A stretch of 64,000 bases of DNA from Echinometra lucunter (lineage: Eukaryota; Echinodermata; Echinoidea; Camarodonta; Echinometridae): the NCBI GenBank assembly GCA_029962745.1, contig CM057154.1:32426424-32490423 (forward strand), in the 5' to 3' direction. The translations under genes and the position numbers were made by a program. The number at the start of each line of letters is the position of its first letter. Position 1 is the stretch's first letter. Of the stretch, positions 34,184 through 48,297 are shown one piece after another. Under the pieces are notes generated by a model that was given only the letters and a program-made list of their open reading frames with translations, was not told the origin of the DNA and ran no database searches.

Positions 34184-34708
34184 TGGCTCCTAGCTCGACC
34201 AGTGGTGTTTCAATAGACAGTGTTTCATCGCTGTTGGTCGACGCTTCAGACATTGATCTCGAGAGCAGCATGGACGTCAGACACGTCCAGGGAGACGATA
34301 CGACAACGGCAGCGACGACGAAGACGAACTATGGAGCTTTCAGCAAAGATTACAGTATTGATAGTGATGTATATGATGACTTAAAACATGATCCTTTAAA
34401 CAGAACTGATTCGCAGGGTTATGATACCTGTGGTGTAGGATTCGAAAGTTTCAGCAGCGATGCGTTTGGAGATTTAACTGCCGTCTTGGAAAATACGGAC
34501 GAGTTGGAGGATGATGACGACTACGACGATGACTTCACCGACGATGAGGAAGTTGAGGAAGAGGTCGGGGAATACTCCCCGATGTTACTGACCCCACCAT
34601 CGAGGAAATTAGTGAGATATCCACGGATTGATGAGGATGATGGTTACGGTGATAGCTTTGAATTGAATGGGAAGGTTGAAACAAACGACGAGCAAGATAC
34701 GGAGGATG
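34184..34708 (+). CDS. Gene 2 exon A: acidic N-terminal region
   Basis: Open frame of about 175 residues ending in GTAAGT (34,709) in phase 1. It is Ser/Thr/Asp-rich at first, with a dense Asp/Glu stretch in the second half (about 34,505-34,570), then Leu-Thr-Pro-Pro-Ser and a short basic patch. It has no membrane segment or known domain. The start is uncertain. The frame is open from 34,159 with no upstream ATG, the sequence before 34,184 looks like an acceptor, and the first in-frame ATG is 34,270. Either an upstream exon supplies the start or translation begins at 34,270, about 29 codons in. Copy 1 (377-836) preserves the same exon in broken form. Confidence 0.7.
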
Positions 34709-35985
34709 GTAAGTTCTAAAAACTTTCGGTTTGCTTGTTTGTTTGTTTGTACTTCCTTTAAAAAGCAAAATATGTAACAGATATACACGTTGGATTACCC
34801 ATTTCAGAATACGCCTGTTTGTCCACTGGGTCCGGATGAAGAAATAAACTATTACTGATTACCTGATGATCAAAATATAACGCAATCATGTGGAAATATC
34901 TTTTTTAAACAATATTTTTAATTAACAGTTACAAAACTGATATTATGTTCTTTTTATACCTCATAATGTTTAATGTCCTTTTGTTTACTTAACGTTATCT
35001 ACATTATGTTTATATAGCGTCGATTTATATTAATAACTATATATATATTCATCTTTATGTCTATATGAAAGAAGATCAGAATGTTGCTGTACATATCAAT
35101 AAAGTTCAATAAATACAATGCAATGCAATAAATATATCAAATGCATACACTGAAAAAAAAACAACGATGCACTACACATCGTTGTTGTATAGTTTCACAT
35201 TTTAAACCGTTGCCTACTAAATTCTATAATTCCCATGTTGCACAGTGGCCACCCGTTCCAGTAAACAAGAGTCGAATTTATAACGCAGAAAATCATTACT
35301 TATCGATAGTTCTACTTGTTTAATCCCGTTCTTGACAGTTTTGAAATACCCCAAACGAGGGAGTTGCATATATTATATGTGTCAGGCCAACTTCGGGTCA
35401 ATTTTATTTGGAACTTGGTAATATGCTTGGCCTTTTCAAGGCCACGACAAAATGAATATAAATCACTGGGATACAATAATCTGTAAAAATTTGCCTTATT
35501 CATTATTAGTCTCATCTTTTGCTTTTTAGCATTACTATACATTTTCTTCAAAGTGGGTAGATTTTTTTCAGCTGTATCTAAAAGCTTACAGTCATAAACT
35601 TAGAAAATGTTGTATTCTTTGTCTTTGCCTTTTTGACATAATTATCTTGTCGTCTTTTTAGACTTATCGGTAACTACATAATACAGATATGAAAGAGTTC
35701 CAGAAACAGATTCGTACATTAACTTTGAAACAAAGGTATAGTTGGGAAACGTAACAACTTATAACGGTAGTTTATTAGTCTATTTCAAATCATGCCATTA
35801 TATAAGTTGCATCTTCGTAATTATATCTATATACTCATGGATAAGTTTTATCTAGAGTTGTTTATCAATCTATTCATTAATGCAGTTATTCATTTAATTT
35901 TGTTTACCGTTAGAGCAATGCAAATAATATTTCTCAAAAGAGCAAACAGATAATATTTGATTCGGTTATTCCAAACGTTTATCAT
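34709..35985 (+). other. Start of a long intron, duplicated block
   Basis: Matches copy 1 about 837-2,062. No coding signal. Confidence 0.7.
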
Positions 35986-37944
35986 GTAGTCCATCTTAAG
36001 CGGACAAACCTCCACGCTTTTGATGATCATGATGATAGGTGAGTGAATAATATTACGTAAGTTTTTTTTTTTTCATTTCCTTTACTAATCATTGTGTTGG
36101 AAACAAACCAACGTACAAAGAATCAAGTCAGCCACTCGTAAGACAATGCGTTGATCTGGCACCTGTCACCATGAATACCTTTGATGGTTAAACCAATGGA
36201 TATCGTTCAGGGTTCAGTATCAAGAGGGTTAAGATCTCCATGTTCATGTTTATAACCCGAGAAGGCAAGAGATATTCCCGATGACATTGCATTTTCAAAC
36301 CGACTATGATGTCACTGATCAAAAGAGATTAAAAGGATTGGATTTTCCCCAAAAGTTACACCACATGAGAGCAAATGTTCCATGTGTTCTTGAACAGTTT
36401 GGTTAGATCAGGGAACCATTTTTTTTTTTACAGTGTATCACACGTTTAATCAAACTGAATGCCTCTGTGGTTCTTCGTATGATTATTAACTGCCAGCCTG
36501 ATAAAAGTTATGAAATTATTGTTAGGAATGATTATTATCATGAATAACTGCTAGACATCAATACAATCATGTTTGCTTTATTTTTATTGCTGTGTGGCTA
36601 ACACTGACTTGTGTAACTAACAGTTCGGTAAGAATTTTTCGTCCATCATTCTTATATTCATTCAGACAATACTGACTTTAACATGGCCCAATATTCACTA
36701 TATTGATTAGAAGTATTATCGCTCCTTACAAATATGTAGTTAGAAAATTCTACAATGAAAAACACATTTTATTTCCAAACTTGCATGCAACTCGGATTCT
36801 TTTGTTGATATTGGTCGTCATTTATACATGTTAATCTACTACAAAACAATAGCAAAAAACCGCAAACATTAATTTCGTGATCCCTGTCTAAGTCCTGGAT
36901 TCTAGATGCTCCCCTAATTATTTGTCCCGTGTCATATTATCATCAGCTGACTGTCATGTTGTATGTCACCGGGCTTCACTAATCATTTCATCCGCTTAAT
37001 ACAAAGAGATGCCGGGGGGTTACTTATAAGACAGAGTATAGGACAGACTGTTACAGACAGTTTTGTGGATCTGCCCACGTCTTTGTGGGTAGGCCTACAT
37101 GATTTAGAAGTCGGAAGTATAATAGGCAAATTGAAAGGAAAGTAAACGAGCAAGAAATAAATAAATGATAAATAAAGATTTAAAAAAAAAACAATCACAT
37201 ATTGTTTTTATAATTTCTGAACCACATTGTCCCTAGCACGTATGATATCTTTGCCATCCTTCCGTTAAAAACAATGTATTCTAACCGAAATCGTTTGTTG
37301 TTGTTGTTTTTTTTTTTTATGAATGTGTTAGTCGGTCTAAGTTCAGAAAAAAGTCTTCTTTCTCTAATGTGAAGCTTACCTCACGTGGAACTACACATTA
37401 TTTTCCTCTCATCTCCTTGGTATACCATCTGCCTCATAAGTCACATAATCAATGAATAGCTGTAAATTGGCAACGTCCTCGAGGTGACTGCGAAAAGGAC
37501 ATTGGAGGGATTAAGTAATTTTCAAGTCAAAAGACGCTGTATGTATACTTCTTAAACGACTATAGCGTAGACATTCTGAAAATGATAATATCCCAGCATA
37601 TTTTTTTTTAAATGGTGCCAAAATATCGATACGTTTTCTCTCGGCTGATTTATTGGTTTGTGTTAAATCTGTATTTTCCTCTGGAAAAATCATGAGAGGT
37701 TTTCTCTTTTCACGATTGTAAAATGAAAAACGTTGTCTGAGAAAATCACGAACGTGTATAGCTGTAAAGCAATAAGGGGGATCAATCTTGATTTGTTTTT
37801 AGGCATCCGCTACCCCAATCATGATTGGCTTTAGGATAGATAGATAGTATGTATGTCATTCAATGCATATTCTAATCAGTGTGTTTGGACCCCCCCCCCC
37901 CCCCCTCCTGCCTCCTCCCCTGAAAATGGACAGTCATCCTTCGA

Positions 37945-38110
37945 CAGAGAGCGGATCCAGTATTTTGTAAAGGAGGGGGACACTTAATTTTGAAAAATTA
38001 CACAACCAAGCGGCATTGTGTTGATATAACTGGTATGCCAGATGCTTTTCGAGGAGGGGGGGGGGGGGGTGTACCATTTGTCATGTTTGTGCCCCTTAAA
38101 CCCGCCACTG
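37945..38110. mobile_element. hAT-like MITE fragment
   Basis: The left end CAGAGAGCGGATCCAG resembles hAT ends of the CAGTGGCGGATCCAG kind, and the right end is the inverse, AAACCCGCCACTG. The interior has a poly-G run. I found no clear 8-bp duplication. Confidence 0.5.
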
Positions 38111-40765
38111 CCCCCGATATTATGTAGTAAAGAGATGACGCATAGCGGAGGCTACTGATGCTTCCGTTTGACGGATCAAACCGATTACGTGCGAAGTGGG
38201 AAAAAAAGACAGTAAGAATGACACATACGAGTATCCTTGTATGAATTTGAACGTTAGTATGATTAACAATAGACTAATTCTAGAATGTCCGATTATTATC
38301 TGTGGATATCATTATCCATAAACATACCTTCAAAAAGTAAACTTATCCTCTAAGTTGAGCCCAAGTCATTATCATATTACAATAATCATTTTGACAGAAT
38401 CTAGTACAAGTGACCTATACAACTACAAAAATCTATATGACTGTATAGTCTTTAACATTTTGTTGTCTTAAAACGCACTAAGCAATTTCATTCCGACTAT
38501 AAATAAATTCTTTACAGAATGAAGCTTGGTCACAGTATTTTGTGAATACGCTGCAGGAGAGCAAGCCTTAATATTTTGCTTGAATTTCATATTTGCGGAT
38601 GTAGTAATGATAATGGTGTACTAAACCCCAACTAATTTCCTTCATAATTGCATAAATCAAACAAAATTATAGGCATTGCCGTAATCATGCATCGCAAGAT
38701 ATGGGTCATTTTGATTTTTATGCAAACCACAATCAGTGGCATATCATTTTTGTATTAATTTTCTTGTTTTAATGTCAACTCATTAGTAACTGTAATTCTA
38801 AATCAAAACACGATAAACCTAACATTGTTTTCATTTTTAAATGTCAGTTTATTGTTCATTTCTTTTTAAAGCTAACCATGATTAGTGACCAACTATTTAT
38901 ATTCCTTTTTAGTGTCAGTTTTAAAGTCATCATCTTTTCAAAGAAAACATAATCAGCACCCTACAATTTTTATTGATTTTTTTTGTTGAATGTCAGAGGT
39001 GGATCGTCTGGTAAGTTGTAATTGGTTGATTCAACCAGTAGGGGAAAAGGAAATTTGAAAGGTCTCCGATTCTCCAAGGAGAGGAAGATGACCAACTGTG
39101 GGCCAATGACATAGTTAGTACCCCAGTCATACCACCCAACAGACTCCTGAGCGATCGATCATCAACAAAAACTTAATCACTAAGGGTAAATTATCTTAGG
39201 TTTAGCCTGTTGTCAGTCTGGTATCGGTCTAGCAGGTATGACTGGGGTCTAAGTCGATGGTTGTATACACGGCGCAATGCCTTGACAAGACATGTGCTAT
39301 AAGGAAAAGAAGTTATATGACAATTTGAAGAGAAGTTTTGTTGCCCTCTACCCCCCTTAAAGTTTTCTCCCATGCCCATTTCATAACCCTTTCTCCCCCC
39401 CCCCCCCTTTCCCTCTGTATTTAGTACCCTCTTCCTCCTCTGTCCTTCTTCTTCTACGTCTCTCCCCTCCATCTCTCTTCCAAACTCCGTTCTTCATTTC
39501 ACTCTCTAAAGCTACGTAGATTCCTTTGTGGGGAATAGGCAGATTTTATCAAAGAATGGATGATAAACCGTCCCATGTCTTTTCAAATCTAGATTAGTTA
39601 TCATATCGAGCGCCAAGCCTTTCCTGGAGAAAGCAAGATATAAACAGAAAATATTCTTAAACATTATAAGAGAAAGCAATATGATTGCATAATCAATTTT
39701 TGCGGCTACTCACCACAGAGGTCAAAATAATTTCATTCGGAAATAATGTGGCTTGATGTTCCTATGTCATGCAGCAGAAGGAACTAGGATTTGGGGTTTA
39801 GCATTTTAGATTAAGGGTGCGTTCAAGCGATTTTTTGAAGCTAGAATCACAAACATGAATCACAAATCAAAACGCTGTTACAAAAACACGGCTACTGCTG
39901 GAGAGCGTTCAAGCGATTTTTCATCAACGCTGATTTCAAGCCCATCAACTGCGCATCGTACTGCGCAGTTTGACCCAGGAAGGTCAACTTTAGCCACATC
40001 TTGTTCCGTGAGTATGGTGAGCATATCTTTGAAATGGCCAGGCGGAGAGACCACATGCACACCTAAACCTGTTGATTTCTCGAGAGTTGACTAGCTTATC
40101 ATGAAAACCACAGGATGCAGATTTCTGTGTTGTCACAATAACTTTTCAAATAAATCAATTACAAAGTGGGTTAAAATGTGTATTTATGAAAAAGTCTCTT
40201 TAAACTGAGACTGAATCATAGCGGAATTACGAAAATATGGAAACATAATTCAATCGATGTGCTGAACTACGGTCATGGTAGTTACAGCAACTCTAAAATC
40301 TTGTACCCCATACTTCGTCGTTACTTGTAATCATCATGTACCCTAACAGTTACATGGGGAATTCTACGCTTAAAGTCTATATTATATTATCTAGAATCTA
40401 ACTAGCACCAGAATCCTCTTCCTTGTGGGTAAAGGAAGCAAAAAAAGGTATTGACGCTTTTATGTCTTTTTTTTTTCAAGTATACCAACCGGTAGCATGA
40501 AAGAAACTTGTAATTCTAATATAAACCGCGTTTCCAATCACCGTACTTTTCCCAGAAGAACATAGACTGAATGTAAATAAAAGCTAATGGATTTTAACCT
40601 ATTTTTAGAAATCTACATCATGAATAATTTCTGATAACCATGAAGGACTAGGCTTTAATGTACCCAGATATCATTTTCTGCCCCCTGATGTCATTCGTTC
40701 TGCCTCTTTAGCATTTTGGCTTTATTTTTTAATTTGCGATCTCCATTTTGATTCAAAGAGGGACA

Positions 40766-40845
40766 TTAACCCTTTGCCTACTAAATTCCTGTATTCCCAT
40801 AGTCTTAATGTATGAACTGCCCGGTTCCAATAGGCAGCGGGTTAA
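40766..40845. mobile_element. piggyBac-type MITE, 80 bp
   Basis: Begins TTAACCCTTTGCCTAC and ends AATAGGCAGCGGGTTAA: inverted ends and TTAA on both sides. Its inner motif (CTACTAAATTC, ATTCCCAT) recurs at about 1,270 and 35,215. Confidence 0.65.
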
Positions 40846-43067
40846 CATAAGGGCGTGGTCCCATATTAACCCCTTCTCACCACGCCTTAATCCCGGAGTG
40901 TTTCGTATTTTAGTCTAGTATATATAAGCTTAATGGAATAATCGTGGCATAAATCTTCCGTTGTACGTCTTTCTTTTGTGTATATTGTGCCACTAATCTC
41001 AGACTTGCGCTGTTTACTGACTTACTATTGTACAGTGGAATACTTAAACATTTCATTTATCAGCTATAATTCGTAATTAATATTCATTCTTAGATTTCGG
41101 AAGAATTACGGTCGGTTGTAGCAAATCATGGATGTTCGCCAAATCTTTGCTTTGCAAGTTGTCATTGTTGTTTTAATAACGGAGTCTACTCCTTTGTCTG
41201 AAATCATAACAGCTCTCAGTTTTGACCTCGCCTGAAATTTGTTTTGAATGAATTTGATTACATTGAATAGAAATATGCAGATACGCTCACAGTAAGCGAA
41301 TCATGAAGACCATCAGCGAACTCATTGCGCTGGATAAATCATTTCGCACAATTATTGAGGGTAAACAGACAGAGTCTTCCTTGACATTAGACAATCTTAT
41401 AACGTATCATTAAGTCTTCTCAAGGCTATTAATATCCTATATCTTTTCATATCAAAACATATTGTAATGCCAAAATTTGACGCTGCCAGCACCGACAAAC
41501 AAAACTAAAATGGCGACCCCCTATCTGATATTTATCTCCCAATCCTGTACACACACCCATAGGCAGGTTGTTTACTTACCCGTGTCTTCTCCCTATCCAG
41601 AGAGAAAAGGATATTGGCTAGGTGGAACCTAAACATACGTCCGTGTCACACCCTTACCCTTACTTCCCCTTCCATATAGAAGATGGGTGAGGGGTGAGGG
41701 AGGGGGGGGGGGGGTCTTGTCTGTCCTTGACATTTCGCCAAATTTGTCCTTATCTAATTCGAAGATGAATTGAAAATGACATGAATCAAGATATTACGGC
41801 AGTATGCTGATGATATTGCACTTTCTTCTTAAAAGTGATTTGAATTCCAGGATGGTGATTTTTTAAGACTGACAAATTGAAATTTGAAAAAATGCTTCGG
41901 TTAAAATTTTCATCATGCTCAAAAACAATCTTTTGCTCTTTTTTATAACTTTCTCGAAATATCATACTAATATACTGTACCATCAATTTCCTCTCTTGTT
42001 CTAATCAATTCGACGCATTAAGATCGTGCCCCAAACTGTCGGTTGAATAGGGTTTGCCTTTTTTTTTTCCTTTAAAGGCATTGGCTAACTTTGTGAGTAG
42101 CTGATTTTAAAAATTCTCAAACTAAGATGAAACATGTGTATGAGTACTTGTATTTGTACTCAAAAACCCTGAAACCAACCATAATTTGGAATGAAAAAGT
42201 GTAAGTTAGACGCATACGGCGATTTCATTATCCTTCGTCTCACGAGACAATCACGACAGGACAACTTTTGAAAATGCCGTTATGTGCCTCCCGCCGCGTG
42301 ATACGCCAATACACATAGTACGGCAAGGTGAGTCATACGCGCATGCGAACTCCTTAAAGTGATTACACAATGGTAAACAATATTTTGATATATGATCGAG
42401 AATAGAATTCTAAGAAGAATGACATTAAAAATATGATGATTTTCAATCGAAATCAATGCATTTTGGCTAATTTTCTCATGAAAAGTTATGAGCTGACCAA
42501 AAAAAAAATTGAGTATGAGGTATGACGTAAAAGTGGGTACCCAGCTTCGCGCATTGCAGTTGTGCTACGCGCTAGACTGTACAACATGACTATTATACCT
42601 TGCGCGCATTTTGCTAGAAGTGCGCGACAAGGTACCTACTTTGACGTCATTTTGACGTCAAAGTGGGTACCCAGTTGAAACTGGGTCACAGCTGAAGGGT
42701 CAAAAATATCCTGAAATCTTACCACATTTGGGGGTTTCCTTGGCAACAGGACTTTAAAAAAAAACTCTAGACAGACGATTTTCTGCTAATAAAATCATGC
42801 TCTTTTAAATGAACTAACATTGTTTCAGCATTGGGTACCCCTTTAAGTGTATTCTGTGCAACCGACCATCGTATATTTTTTCAAACATTGGTTTACAGTT
42901 TTTATATTTAAAAATACTTCCTGCAGATATTATATTTTGAAACTTTCAGACTGGCATTTTTACACTTTAATCCTTATGTTTATCCCATTTGCAAGTAACA
43001 AAACAAGATTTTTTTAAAAATCATAACAATTTTAACCAATGTCTTTAACATGGCACATGAGGAGGTA

Positions 43068-43290
43068 GGATAGCTCAGTGGTATAGCAGTGGTCTCGTAA
43101 CTGGGGGTACCCGGATTCGAAACCAAATGGATGCACTAGAGTGCCCTTTGGTAAGACAGTAATCCGCATTACCAAGTCCCTCGGAGATAACTTAGAGCAG
43201 TGGTTCCTTACTTATAAGAGCATTCGCATGCTTTCCTAGCATTCGGGTCAAATAATCCCCCAGCAAACCAGCCTATATCTCTATTCCCTC
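43068..43290 (+). mobile_element. tRNA-derived SINE, plus strand
   Basis: An A box (TAGCTCAGTGG) and a B box (GGATTCGAAACC) occur at tRNA spacing. They are followed by a conserved-looking body with a TGGTAAGACAGTAATCC / ATTACCAAGTCC imperfect pair and CCTCGGAG. The head is tRNA-like, but the stems are degenerate. Confidence 0.7.
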
Positions 43291-44144
43291 TGACCCCCCC
43301 CCCCCAGATCTTTTATTTTCATCTACTGCTGTTATTAAGATGTTAGGTGGGTTGTTGCGGAAGTTCATATATGGACATCCACTGCTTTCAAGACGTTTCC
43401 ACTGATTGCTAGACGAGGGGAAATGTTTTCAATTAAGCCCTTCTGTGACGCTTCATTCTTATTATATGGAAGGGCAATTTTAAGAACACATCCCGCTTGG
43501 CTGTAATCCAAAATAAATACGACCATCAGGTAGCACAGCTTCTCGTTTCCCCCTTTGAGGTAATCCATCATGCATTTTAGTACAAGTTCATTTTATTTAC
43601 TTCCTTATACTCAAGTATTTCTTTCCCTTTCTTTTTTAATATAATTTTTTGTTCGGCCGGACTTGTATTTGCCGTCACTGCACTCATTCAATTTGCATTT
43701 ATATCATCAGTTCATTCACTCTTTACTTTTTTGTTGCATTAAGAATGAATTGATGCTAAATCTTGTTCTCATAAATAACTGATTATCGTTTATTTATTCA
43801 TGTTTTATTTAAGACACTACAGAATACAAATACAATCCGTTTTAAACACGGAGACCTCCGCAGAAATATAGCAGGCCTACAACAAAAATATTAAATGTAA
43901 AATACATCATGCATTGCAAATCTTAGGTTGCCAGATAGTTATCGTTTTCTTTTCTTCAGATATATTTAGTTTTAATCCTGAAAACATCAAAACTCTTTTA
44001 CAGGATTAAATACTTGTAAGAAAATGGAGAGGGCGTGAATATGGGATTCCCTGTATAATTTTGTTGGAGTTTAATATTGCCACGTTACAAATAGTCATTA
44101 ATTATTTGTTAATATTCATAACTCTGTCATTTTCACTTCTTATC

Positions 44145-44215
44145 CCCCCCCCCCCCCCGCTCTCGCTCTCCTCTCTCTCTCTCTCTCTCCCTCCCTCCCT
44201 CCCTCCCTCTCATTT
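44145..44215 (+). repeat. Poly-C, (CT)n and (CCCT)n tract
   Basis: Simple sequence only. Confidence 0.9.
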
Positions 44216-45685
44216 ACTTTTCCCTTTTTATGATTTATTTCTATTTTGAGTTCATTTATTTCTCCCTTCCTTGGCCTATGAACCAAATTTTATATAATTC
44301 CCTTGTGCTCAGTCGTAAATTAAGCCTGATATACAATATACAACGGATTTCTGCTTTCGTCACTATCCGCTTGACATGATATCCCAAACATTTCCTCCAA
44401 TATTTCATTTCATAAGAAGAAATAAAGACAGTAAAATTATTGCTTATTATTAGACTTGACTGCACACTTTGACCCCGAATTCGGGCATTTGTCTGACCAA
44501 AACAAATCCATATTTGACACCTTGCCTTTTCAATAAAACTCATCGTCTTGCATCATTTCAATGCCCGGAAGCTGATTCCCTTCCGAATTCGTAAGACCAC
44601 TTCCACATACTGTATTGTATATTCTATGCAAGTGATATACTTGCATTTATCTTTTATTTTGCTCTCAGTTTTTAAAGTATGATAGTATATTATGCTTGAC
44701 AAGAATCGAGGAAATATTTCTTTGAACATGCATTTTTATTTATCCATTATTGTTTAGGAGGAGAAATATTGACCATGTTGTTTCAAGCTGTTCAGAGTTC
44801 TTGATAAAAGATTCGATATATCAAAATTTACAATCATTTTGACACAATATAATTTGCAGACAGGAACCAATAGAAGTTCATATTTCACACCTAAACCCGG
44901 AAAACGAAAGTCAGTATCCCTTATGGCGTATCGTTGGATACCAAACATTATGTAAACAGTATATAAACCTTCTGGAATAAATTCGAACAGGTACGTGGAG
45001 GTTGATTATAAACAAAAAAAGGACAAAGTAACAATTGATATGAATAGTCACTAAAAAAGCACTTACTACTACAGCTGAATGTGATGAAACTGCTTAAAGG
45101 AGGGAATCTTTATAAGGTAACTTGATAGAGAAATAAATGATTAAACGAGGCTATGTAAGCCTTTTTTATCGAAAATTCAGTAATGTTTTGAAAAATTTGA
45201 GAAGTGGAATTACAATCATGATATAAAAATGTTCAAAAGATGAATAATTCTCAGTAGCCAGTTCTTAAGTAATTACTGCTCGTATATATTTATTATAATG
45301 TTCAACATGTTCATGTTGTTCAAATCGCTAGTACTTGCCTTCGTCTAGAAGACAAGATAAATTTCAGCAAAAAATGAGCTACGCAAATATAGTCTTGATA
45401 TCATTATGTACCGTTAATTCAGTGGCATTTTTTCCTGTGCATACATACTAAAGTACACGGACTGCACTGTCATTCTAATTAATAATATCCTTTTTGTTTC
45501 AAACACGATAATTTAGGTTTTGACAGTTCGAGTGACCTCAGCAGTTTCCTGTTCAATTCACGTAGATGATTAAATACACATGTGATACAAAAAATACACT
45601 GGATTTCAACAAGGTTGTTCAAGATACGATAAAACTGTATGTACAATTTCTATTGTTTACAAATACAATGATCGTCTTACTGATC

Positions 45686-45687
<2 letters not shown>

Positions 45688-45732
<45 letters not shown>

Positions 45733-45762
45733 GCTCTCTCTCTCTCTCTTTCTCTCTCTCAT
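45688..45762 (+). repeat. (CT)n microsatellite
   Basis: A near-perfect CT run with a few interruptions, followed by (GT)n and then the ATT-rich microsatellite shared with copy 1 (45,795-45,880). Confidence 0.95.
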
Positions 45763-47160
45763 CTCTTGGACGGTGTGTGTGTGTGCTTTGTAAATTTCAC
45801 CATTATCATTATCATTATTACTATTATTATCATTATTATTATTATCATTATTATTATTGTTGTTGTTTTTATTATTATTCTCTCCTCTCTTTTTCTTTCT
45901 CTCTCTCTTGATCACTGTTCTTTCATTTGCTGTATGACTCTCGTTCATGCATCATTATCTCCTTTTCTCCCTTCCTTCCCATCTCTCTAGCTGTACCTAT
46001 CTCTCTCTCTCTCTCTCTCCCTTTCTCTTTCTGCCCCTCTCCATTCCCACATATTCTCCCTTTTCTATTTCTCTACATATAGCCATTTGTGATTAATATG
46101 TATATTCTTATGAGTACTTACTTTTGTTTGTCTACCCTTATATTCTCGTAATAGTCAAACCTGTAACATTCGCTCTCTCAATCGTCATCAAGTGCCTCCA
46201 CCTTTTTGACATTTTCTCCCTCATAATTTGATTACGCGGCAGACGATATGCTCCTAGGCAGCTGCCATATCTGAGTACAGACACGGAAACCGAGCAACGT
46301 CCTTCAAAAATATTCTGTACAAACAATTTTCTGAAAGAGCGAGCAGAACTTGATCGTGACATCTAATCTCATTCTAAATCTTGTATTAATTCCAGTATCA
46401 ACTCTGTACGCCATACAATAACTCGTCTTTCTCTCCCTTCAAAGTTTCAAGGACGTTCCTTAGCACAAAGTGCATACCCCACAAGCCTGAAAATGCTACA
46501 GGGCCTGCTATTAATTTTTATCAAATTTGTATCATTGTGGTGCAACTTTACACCCCTATTTGTGGCAATGGTATCCTCTTCCAAATGGCCTTCCTTTTTT
46601 TTGTTTATCTTACTCATATCGAACAGTTCGACGGAAGTATTTAAAAGGCAAACTCTAACATGCCTAAACAGATAGGTGATCGATTAAAAACTTTCCTACA
46701 GGGTATCAAAAACCAAATACAGGATACGGTCTCTACGCTATAGTGGTATATATTGCAATAAATTGTTCATTGTTGCTATTCAAACAGTCGAACCTTACTG
46801 GTCGATGTCGTCTTAATTCTTTTCCTCGGGAGCTTATTTTACAATTTTATCTTTTTTTTTTTCATTAAATTGGACAATTCGGACCATAAGATTTATTTTT
46901 GGATTATACCTTCTTTTTCGCCTCAATGACCAGACAATCTGGCCTGTAAAAAAAAAAATACTTCGTAAGAACAGCCGAGAGGATATTTCCATAGTACTGT
47001 TGTGAGTACTGTTACCTGCCAGATTTTTTTTTTTTAATTAGAGAATTGCTTCTTCGTGTGAAGCACAATACCATGGATTAAACATTAGCATCTTGGGTTA
47101 TATCTCTTTATTGGACCACGCTAATTGAAGACGAATTTTAATCAAAGATTGCACCAAGAA

Positions 47161-47182
47161 ATGGATTCATCAGAAAATGATG
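47161..47182 (+). CDS. Gene 2 possible alternative first coding exon B
   Basis: ATG plus seven codons, then GTAAGT at 47,183. The exon would end in phase 1 with Asp plus a lone G, exactly like exon A, so it could replace exon A by splicing to 54,226 and give a protein lacking the acidic region. It is identical in copy 1 (3,383-3,404). I see no obvious core promoter upstream. The evidence is the donor, the phase and the context only. Confidence 0.4.
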
Positions 47183-48297
47183 GTAAGTCGAGTTTTTAAG
47201 TCTGTGGTTAATTGAATTTACTCTCATCAGTTTGATGTAACATACACCATAATGATATCTTACTGTATTTTCCCACTGATTATAACTAATTTTGGCTTGG
47301 GAAAACGTTGAAGGAAACTTTAGAAAGCAAAATCCTTAACAATCTTGTGTAAACTTATACACCAACGCATGATTACGTGTAGAATCATGATTATTCAGCA
47401 TATTATACGTGTTTATATGTGTAACTTTATGTATTTTATGTTATAAGAAACGAACAGCAATTCATACTTTTTCTTTTCTTCTTACATGTCTGAAACAACA
47501 GCTTCTAAGAACAGAATATTGATTCATTAAGATAGAATATTGTATCATTAAGATACAAGACATGAGGAGTCCATCAAAAACTATATGATGAGTTAATGAA
47601 TGACTAAAAAATTACCAGCGCTTTTATCAGTCATAAGTGATACCTTTTTATTGAATGAACATGGCGCCAGTAAGATACGAGTCTCTGTTATCTTTAACCA
47701 TCAAACAAGACACAAGTAATGGATGAAATCGATTTTGTGACGATTGCAGGTCATCACTAAAAGATATGAATAGTCATCGACCTGCACAAATAAAAAACAC
47801 ACGCTAAGAAGTACACTCTGTTTAATATTAAAGTAACTCTCTGAATCAGAGAAATGGTAATAAAAGCGATCTATTAATAATTACCATCACAGGACTTTAT
47901 GAACAGATAAATTTCACTGGAACAGCCATTCTTTCCTCTAATAGCTTTATTTTATTGCATATATATTGCAAATCCAAAGTAAAAATCTTTACCCTCCTTT
48001 ATGATTGTTTATACCTTTAGTTAATTGATCCGTTTTAATTGCAGCTGTTAAGATCATTATCTCGTTCAAGGATAGTTCCTCATCTTTTCCTTTCCTTTCA
48101 AGACAAAATATTGTTGATTTTTTTTACTTCACAAAACAGTCGTAAACTTCAAAAGGCGAGTAAGCATGGTACTTATGGCTTTAATTCCTATCTGAGGGAC
48201 GTGGTACTTAAAACCAGTAACGAAGTGTTTTGAATCCTATACATCTACAGCTTTAACGTACGGAGGATATTATGCCTTGGTATATGATTCAGATAAA

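Larger units (their letters stand above)
35986..45794 (+). other. 9.8-kb stretch absent from copy 1
   Basis: No exon is recognised. It contains a hAT-like fragment (about 37,945-38,110), a piggyBac-type MITE (40,766-40,845), an inverted-repeat patch (about 42,060-42,850), a SINE (43,068-43,290) and CT-rich tracts (44,145-44,215; 45,690-45,760). It is unclear whether it was inserted here or lost from copy 1; no target duplication is visible at its ends. Confidence 0.6.

Noticed and set aside
39825..40094. Small gene with frames on both strands near 39.9 kb
   Set aside because: No splice signals or recognisable protein; the repeated GTTCAAGCGATTTTT motif suggests a repeat.
35986..45794. The 9.8-kb copy-2 block as one giant transposon
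   Set aside because: No inverted ends, long terminal repeats, target duplication or transposase seen; left as unexplained extra sequence or a loss in copy 1.
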